Part shown: piece by piece, positions 5,355 through 9,782 of the stretch
How positions within the stretch are numbered: position 1 is the first letter of the stretch
How the letters are laid out: each line of letters begins with the position of its first letter
NCBI GenBank assembly: GCA_021776145.1
Contig: JAJFGM010000719.1
Span: 1 to 9,782 of the forward strand
Length of the DNA stretch: 9,782 nucleotides
Source: Kiloniellaceae bacterium
GTDB lineage: Bacteria; Pseudomonadota; Alphaproteobacteria; Kiloniellales; Kiloniellaceae
Direction: 5' to 3'
Program-made: the position numbers and the translations under genes
Notes under the pieces: generated by a model
Databases searched by the model: none
What the model was told of the DNA's origin: nothing
The model's input: the letters and a program-made list of their open reading frames with translations, nothing else

Positions 5355-7496
5355 GTGACTTCGGTGTTCCTTCGCGCCTTGGCGTCCCTGATGCTCCTGA
5401 CCGTTTTCGGCTGCGCCGATCCGGCGGTAGATAGATCGCCCGAAGGAGTCTTTCCCCGCGGCGACTGGCGTCCGGTCGAGGACATCGACCTGCGCGTCGA
5501 GCCCGGCAGCGTCCTCGACTTCACGCGGCTTTTTCCCGACCAGATCGCATCAAACATGACGGCGGTGACGCTGGACAACCAGGGCCGCCTGGCCAACGCG
5601 GCGCGGCAACGCCAACGTTTCCTTTGTGCGCCCCTGCTTTTTACCGGCGCGCACGGCGGCTTTCCGGACCACGCGACCGCCGACGCCCTGGCCCTGGAAC
5701 TCCGGCGGCGCGGTTACAATCTGGCGCGCATGCCGCTGATCGATGCCGCACTGATGGCCAATGCAACACGTGACTTCGATTTTGACGAAATCCAACTCGA
5801 TCGCTTCCATTACCTGCTGGCGGCGCTGAAGCGGCAGGGCATCTATTGGATGATCGATGTCGCCTCGTCGTGGAACGGCGCCTATGCGCTTCCCGGCAAA
5901 CGACGCGGCGACCGAAACGCCCATTTGCTGCAGCTCGAGATCCACTACGACCGTGCCGCGCGGCAGCATTGGAAGGAGTTGGCGCGCCGGGCCCTGGCAC
6001 GCGACAACCCCTACAGCGGACAGCCGCCACTGACCGAAGCGAACCTGTTGGCGCTCACTGTCATCAACACCGGCAGCATTCTCTACAACCTGGAGCGCCC
6101 GGATTTCGCGACACAAAAAAGTCGCTTCAACGCCTGGCTCGAAGGCGCCTACGCGCCAACGACACAAAGCGAGCGACTCCAGGCCTACCATGACCGCGCC
6201 CTGGCAACGACGCGATGGATGACCCAGGTTCTTCGCGATCTCGGTTACGGTGGAATGGTAACCGGTTACAACGGCAACCACTCTGCCCTGACACGGCTGG
6301 CGGCGCGCGACCTGACCCTGGTATCCCTGCACGATTTTTTCGATATGCCGGTGAACTATATCCGGCCCGGCAACCGGCAAATGGGAATAAGCGCCGTCGG
6401 CGCGCGGGCACCGGACATTCGCCGGCTGGCGGCCGCGCGCATGGCCGGTCGACCGTACATCGTCGACGAGTACGGCCAGCCTTTCTGGAGCGCGTGGCGC
6501 CGAGAAGCCGGCCTTTTGCTGCCAGCCTACGCCGCGTTCCAGGACTGGGACGCCATCTGTCGATTCGGCAATCCGGTGGAGCTTGCCTATGGCGGCTCTT
6601 CGGCGCCCCGAAATCAGGCGATCACGCCCTTCGGAGTCGGCCTGGACCCCATCGCGCGCGCCGGCGAAACCCTGGCAGCACTGCTTTTCCGCCGCGGCGA
6701 CATACGCTCCGCCGAGCATCGGATCACACTTGAAATGAATTCAGAGCTCGCCTTCGATCCGGACCGGGCCCATCGACCGCTGCCAGAGGCGACAGTCGGT
6801 CTGGCCTTCAGGCACGCCGTCGGACTGCTCTGGCGAGACGGCGCATCCGCGACCGAGGATCCGCCCGAACCTCACACCGGCGGCGCGTGGAGTGCGGAGC
6901 TTGTGTTCGCCTCCGACACGCCGGCGGCGCTGATCGAGTCACGCTTGGCGCCTCTCGGCCACCCCGGCGGTCGCGGCGATGCGGAACGGGGCCGCTATGA
7001 GAGCGACACCGGTGAGATCTACCTTGATGCGGCCGCGCGGTATGCACAGGTGCAAAGCGCCTCCAGTGAAGCATTGCTGTTCGACCGCGGCTTGCCGCTT
7101 GCCTTGACGCGGCTTTCGGTCGACGCCGCCAGCGAGGCGGCGTTGATCGCGCTCTCGGCCGTCGATGGGCGGCCTCTGGGCTCGAGTCGCCGCATGCTGC
7201 TGATCTTCGCAACCGACGCCGTCAATTCAGGTATTCGCTTTGGCGATCAGAAGCGCCACACCCTGCTCAAAATCGGCCGCCTGCCCGTGCTCATCAAGAC
7301 CGCATGGGCCGAATTGACGGTTCGCCACGACGATCCCGCGGCGCTGCGGCTTTTTGCCGTCGGATTGAACGGCGCCCGCCGGCAGGAATTGCCGCTGCGG
7401 CGCGGCTCCGGAGAGGTCCGTTTCCGGATCGACACAGCCGCCCTGGCGGCGGGCCCGACGACATACTTTGAATTGGTCGCCGACGACTTCAATTGA
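5355..7496 (+). CDS. Predicted lipoprotein with glycoside-hydrolase-like (GH5/clan A type) barrel, possibly catalytically impaired
   Basis: The frame is open from an ATG at 5133 inside the kinase gene, but the first residues look like shadow coding. GTG at 5355 gives a lipoprotein signal peptide, hydrophobic to VFG before Cys20. GTG at 5364 is an alternative; no suitable ATG exists. The mature protein has about 693 residues. Its first half resembles a cellulase-type (beta/alpha)8 barrel: GFPDHATADALALELRRRGYN, then MPLID (126-130), LLAALKRQGIYWMIDVAS, NPYSG (218-222), VSLHDFF, and Glu372 in VDEYGQPF as the candidate nucleophile. At the strand-4 position, where relatives have Asn-Glu, this protein reads Asn238-Thr239, so the acid/base glutamate appears lost. 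The C-terminal third looks beta-rich and is unassigned. It is probably exported to the envelope; role and substrate are unknown. The gap to the upstream kinase is 103 bp. Confidence 0.7.
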   Translation: MTSVFLRALASLMLLTVFGCADPAVDRSPEGVFPRGDWRPVEDIDLRVEPGSVLDFTRLFPDQIASNMTAVTLDNQGRLANAARQRQRFLCAPLLFTGAHGGFPDHATADALALELRRRGYNLARMPLIDAALMANATRDFDFDEIQLDRFHYLLAALKRQGIYWMIDVASSWNGAYALPGKRRGDRNAHLLQLEIHYDRAARQHWKELARRALARDNPYSGQPPLTEANLLALTVINTGSILYNLERPDFATQKSRFNAWLEGAYAPTTQSERLQAYHDRALATTRWMTQVLRDLGYGGMVTGYNGNHSALTRLAARDLTLVSLHDFFDMPVNYIRPGNRQMGISAVGARAPDIRRLAAARMAGRPYIVDEYGQPFWSAWRREAGLLLPAYAAFQDWDAICRFGNPVELAYGGSSAPRNQAITPFGVGLDPIARAGETLAALLFRRGDIRSAEHRITLEMNSELAFDPDRAHRPLPEATVGLAFRHAVGLLWRDGASATEDPPEPHTGGAWSAELVFASDTPAALIESRLAPLGHPGGRGDAERGRYESDTGEIYLDAAARYAQVQSASSEALLFDRGLPLALTRLSVDAASEAALIALSAVDGRPLGSSRRMLLIFATDAVNSGIRFGDQKRHTLLKIGRLPVLIKTAWAELTVRHDDPAALRLFAVGLNGARRQELPLRRGSGEVRFRIDTAALAAGPTTYFELVADDFN

Positions 7497-7722
7497 GTCG
7501 CCATCGCCGAGTCCAGCAACACAAACGACATATTCGGATCCTGGGTTTTCCCCGGTACACCATTGCGATTACAGGATTATTCGGCAGTTCTTAGGTCTGG
7601 CGACAAGGTCCCCGCCGCGAAACAACTGAAACACAATACCCGTGATCGGTGAAATTCAACTGATACAGGGGTCCGTCATTCTGGCCGCACTTCAACATCT
7701 ATTGCCAAAGGAGTGCGGCACC
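7497..7722 (+). other. Intergenic stretch before the alpha/beta hydrolase
   Basis: I see no gene here. A weak hairpin (7540-7545 with 7550-7555, TTTT loop, one mismatch, no T run) lies 43 bp after the lipoprotein stop and is at best a marginal terminator. The hydrolase frame is open upstream to 7642, but AAGGAG at 7708-7713, 9 nt before the ATG at 7723, marks 7723 as the start. No clear promoter is visible by eye. Confidence 0.5.
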
Positions 7723-8559
7723 ATGCCGGTGATGGAATACAAGGGCGCCAAGCTTTTTTACCGCGATGAAGGCATCGGCGACCCGGTCATCCTGGTCCAC
7801 AGTTCAGCCTGCTCGCACGAGCAGTGGCGGGGCCTGATGAGCAGGCTGGGCGGCTACCGCTGCCTGGCCCCCGATCTATATGGTTATGGCAGAAGCGATT
7901 GCTGGCCCGGGCACGCGCCGCTGCGCCTGAGCGACGAGGCCGAAATCGTCGAGCGCCTGATCGCCAACTGCGACCGGCCGGTCCATCTGGTCGGGCACTC
8001 CTACGGCGGCGCCGTCGCCTTGCGTGTTGCGCTCAGCTGTCAGGCACATATCCGCAGTCTGACCCTGATCGAACCGGTTGCCTTCAACTTGCTGCGCAAC
8101 AGCGGCCCCAAAGGCTGGTCCGCCTTCAGCGAGATTCAGGCCCTGGCCGGCGGCATCAACGGCGCCATCATGAGTGGCGACCATCTCGGTGCCATGACAC
8201 GATTTGTCGATTATTGGAACGGCCAGGGGACCTGGGCGCGGCTGTCGCCGAACCAACAGGCTGACCTGATCCGGGTGGCGCCGAAAATCGCCCTCGACTT
8301 CTGGGCGGCCACGGCCGAGACGACCCAAGCCAAGGACTACCAAGACCTCGACCTGCCGACCCTGCTCCTGTGCGGCGACCGGTCGCCCAGCCCAACGCGC
8401 CGTATCGTCGCGACCTTGGGAAACACCCTGCCCGGTGCCCTTGTGCGCGTCGTCGGCGGTGCCGGTCACATGCTGCCCTTGACCCATGCCGCGGAGGTCA
8501 ACGAACCCATCGCCGAGCATTTCGCCTGCTATCCTGTCGCCGAGCGGCGCGCCGCCTAG
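7723..8559 (+). CDS. Alpha/beta-fold hydrolase
   Basis: The 278-residue protein has the complete triad of the alpha/beta hydrolase fold. The nucleophile is Ser93 in GHSYGG, the acid is Asp219 in LLLCGDRS, and the base is His249 in GGAGHMLP. HSSACS, after strand 3, is the likely oxyanion-hole region, and PDLYGYGRSD matches the conserved loop before the nucleophile elbow. The region between about 135 and 195 would form the cap domain that sets substrate choice. The start at 7723 is backed by AAGGAG 9 nt upstream; upstream in-frame codons lack a ribosome binding site. No signal peptide is visible, so it is probably cytoplasmic. It is not the homoserine acetyltransferase MetX, despite lying next to a metY-like gene: it is shorter and lacks the MetX-type GGSxGG nucleophile motif. 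The substrate cannot be assigned; esterase, C-C hydrolase and haloperoxidase-like activities all remain possible. Confidence 0.92.
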   Translation: MPVMEYKGAKLFYRDEGIGDPVILVHSSACSHEQWRGLMSRLGGYRCLAPDLYGYGRSDCWPGHAPLRLSDEAEIVERLIANCDRPVHLVGHSYGGAVALRVALSCQAHIRSLTLIEPVAFNLLRNSGPKGWSAFSEIQALAGGINGAIMSGDHLGAMTRFVDYWNGQGTWARLSPNQQADLIRVAPKIALDFWAATAETTQAKDYQDLDLPTLLLCGDRSPSPTRRIVATLGNTLPGALVRVVGGAGHMLPLTHAAEVNEPIAEHFACYPVAERRAA

Positions 8560-8569
8560 CGTGATGGTT

Positions 8570-8605
8570 GCGAAATACGGCTCAATATATGAGCCCGTAT
8601 TTCGC
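8570..8605 (+). terminator. 14-bp hairpin after the alpha/beta hydrolase gene; possible terminator
   Basis: Bases 8570-8583 pair with 8591-8605 in 14 base pairs interrupted only by a bulged C at 8596, around the 7-nt loop AATATAT. The stem starts 11 nt after the hydrolase stop, the usual place for a terminator. No T run follows the stem, so termination would be atypical. The near-symmetric DNA could also be an operator or a 3'-end stabilising hairpin. Confidence 0.5.
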
Positions 8606-8640
8606 GGGCTGAATCACACTCGAATCAAATGTTTAGCGCC

Positions 8641-8773
8641 CTGGGTCTGCAGCTCACGGCAACGCAGCTCAAAACCCAAACGATCCTGAACCAGAACTCC
8701 GGGACAAACGGCGTCATCCGGCGCCGCCACCCGCAGACTTTGTCCCCCTGCACCCAGAAAGGAGCCCGATAGA
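8641..8773 (+). promoter_or_regulatory. Potentially structured leader of the metY-like gene with competing pairings
   Basis: Several stems can be drawn by eye. Bases 8641-8646 pair with 8752-8757 and 8649-8652 with 8748-8751, a 10-bp long-range stem that ends right before the ribosome binding site (AAAGGAG, 8758-8764). Inside it, 8701-8708 pair perfectly with 8739-8746, enclosing a 5-bp hairpin (8709-8713 with 8722-8726). The same 5' strand can instead pair locally: 8642-8646 with 8674-8678 and 8647-8650 with 8664-8667. It can also pair 8645-8650 with 8733-8738. Mutually exclusive pairings next to a ribosome binding site suit a riboswitch or attenuator, and sulfhydrylase genes are known targets of SAM-responsive riboswitches. 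I could not match it to SAM-I, SAM-II or another named class, and no folding was computed. Confidence 0.4.
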
Positions 8774-9782
8774 ATGACCAAGAGCAATCCTGAAACCGTC
8801 GCCCTGCACGCCGGCCATCGTGCCGACCCGACCACCGGCTCGGTGGCGGTTCCGATCTACCAGACGGCGTCTTATCAGTTCACCAACACCGAACACGCCG
8901 CCAGCCTGTTCGCGCTGAAGGAGCTCGGCAACATCTACACCCGCGTCATGAACCCGACCTGTGATGTACTGGAACAGCGCATGACCGCGCTGGAGGGCGG
9001 CGCTGCCGCGCTCGCGGTATCGTCGGGTCAGGCCGCCACGGCGATTTCGATTCAGAACATCGCCCAGGCGGGCGACAACATCGTATCCTCGACCGACATC
9101 TACGGCGGCACCTGGAACCTCTTCGCCAATACCTTCAAAGCCATGGGCATCGAGGTTCGTTTCGTCGATCCGACCGACCCAGAGAACTTCCGCCGCGCCA
9201 CCGACGAACGGACCCGGGCCTACTACGCCGAAACCCTGCCCAATCCGAAATTACATGTTTTTCCGATCAGCGAAGTTGCGGAGATCGGCGAGGATCTGGG
9301 AGTCCCGCTCATCGTCGACAACACCGCGGCACCGGTGATCTGCAAGCCCTTCCAGCACGGCGCCCACATCATCGTCTATTCGACGACCAAGTATATCGGC
9401 GGACACGGAACCTCGATCGGTGGCCTGATCGTCGACAGTGGCCGTTTCGATTGGGAAAAACACGCCGCACGCTTCCCGCTGTTGAACAAGCCGGATCCCA
9501 GTTATCACGGCGCCGTCTGGACCGAGGCCGTGAAACCCCTCGGACCCATCGCCTACATCCTGAAGGCCAGGGTCACCCTGCAGCGCGATCTTGGCTGCGC
9601 ACTCAGCCCCTTCAACGCCTTTCAGTTCATCCAGGGCCTGGAGACGCTGCCCTTGCGCATGCGCGAGCATTGCCGCAACGCCACTACGGTGACCGCATAC
9701 CTGAAAGCCCATCCTTCGGTGACCAAGGTCATCCACCCAAGCGCGTTTGAAGGTGAACAGCAACTCCGTGCCGAAACCTACC
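8774..9782 (+). CDS. metY: O-acetylhomoserine aminocarboxypropyltransferase / sulfhydrylase (MetY-like), 3' partial
   Basis: The frame is open from the ATG at 8774 to the window end (336 full codons), so about 90-100 C-terminal residues are missing compared with the usual length of about 430. The N terminus (PETVALHAGH, VPIYQTASYQF) is typical of the Cys/Met-metabolism PLP enzyme family. FALKELGNIYTRVMNPT, with Tyr55 and Arg57 for PLP-phosphate contact from the partner subunit, is typical of the MetY group. SSGQAA near 82-87 binds the cofactor phosphate, Asp182 in DNTAAP contacts the pyridine nitrogen, and Lys206 in YSTTKYIGGHG forms the PLP Schiff base. The enzyme makes homocysteine (or methionine, with methanethiol) from O-acetylhomoserine. 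AAAGGAG 9 nt upstream fixes the start. A potentially structured leader precedes it. Assignment to MetY rather than MetZ or cystathionine gamma-synthase rests on the FALKE...RVMNPT region. Confidence 0.93.
   Translation, partial: MTKSNPETVALHAGHRADPTTGSVAVPIYQTASYQFTNTEHAASLFALKELGNIYTRVMNPTCDVLEQRMTALEGGAAALAVSSGQAATAISIQNIAQAGDNIVSSTDIYGGTWNLFANTFKAMGIEVRFVDPTDPENFRRATDERTRAYYAETLPNPKLHVFPISEVAEIGEDLGVPLIVDNTAAPVICKPFQHGAHIIVYSTTKYIGGHGTSIGGLIVDSGRFDWEKHAARFPLLNKPDPSYHGAVWTEAVKPLGPIAYILKARVTLQRDLGCALSPFNAFQFIQGLETLPLRMREHCRNATTVTAYLKAHPSVTKVIHPSAFEGEQQLRAETY

Noticed and set aside
5550..6719. Long minus-strand open frame (389 codons) opposite the lipoprotein gene
   Set aside because: It is opposite the recognisable glycoside-hydrolase-like barrel, has no recognisable motif and lacks a supporting ribosome binding site.
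7642..7722. Upstream start for the alpha/beta hydrolase, adding 27 residues
   Set aside because: The extension has no homology-like features. AAGGAG is placed correctly for the ATG at 7723, after which the fold begins at once.
7723..8559. Alpha/beta hydrolase as MetX (homoserine O-acetyltransferase) paired with metY
   Set aside because: It is about 100 residues shorter than MetX and has GHSYGG rather than the MetX-type GGSxGG nucleophile elbow.
8606..8680. SAM-II riboswitch in the metY upstream region
   Set aside because: I looked for the short hairpin and the conserved AGCUAAA-type pseudoknot strand of SAM-II and did not find them.

Overview
The window is GC-rich, densely coded bacterial DNA. 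All eight recognisable protein genes are on the + strand. GC-biased codon use, a PAS-PAS hybrid histidine kinase with an attached receiver, an AhpD-type peroxidase-like protein and a MetY-type sulfhydrylase together suggest a proteobacterium, most likely an alphaproteobacterium. That placement is inferred from overall style and was not tested by a search. I see no rRNA, tRNA, CRISPR array, insertion sequence, integrase or phage gene.

Layout. (1) 1-1023: the 3' part of a pentapeptide-repeat protein gene that begins before the window. (2) 1024-2321: a TetR-family regulator followed by an AhpD/carboxymuconolactone-decarboxylase-fold protein. Related inverted repeats precede each gene, which fits one regulator controlling both itself and the downstream gene. 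(3) 2402-2444: a strong hairpin. (4) 2495-2737: a small dithiol glutaredoxin with a CSYC active site. (5) 2981-5251: a membrane-bound hybrid sensor histidine kinase. (6) about 5355-7496: a predicted lipoprotein with a glycoside-hydrolase-like barrel in which the usual acid/base glutamate appears to be missing. (7) 7723-8559: an alpha/beta hydrolase with a complete catalytic triad, followed by a 14-bp hairpin. (8) 8560-8773: a potentially structured leader upstream of an O-acetylhomoserine sulfhydrylase (metY-like) gene that runs off the right edge.

How the genes may work together. The TetR regulator, AhpD-like protein and glutaredoxin all point to thiol/redox or electrophile stress. The regulator carries a cysteine in the same GCL motif as the redox-sensing cysteine of NemR. 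The kinase and the lipoprotein are adjacent and may share a transcript, but nothing in the sequence shows a functional link. The metY-like gene belongs to methionine/sulfur assimilation. Its leader has mutually exclusive pairings, one of which ends immediately before the ribosome binding site, so leader-mediated control is plausible. I did not recognise a named riboswitch class there.

No obviously new multi-gene system is visible. The items most worth a second look are the metY leader, the degenerate glycoside-hydrolase-like lipoprotein, and the TetR/AhpD-like pair with its matched operators.
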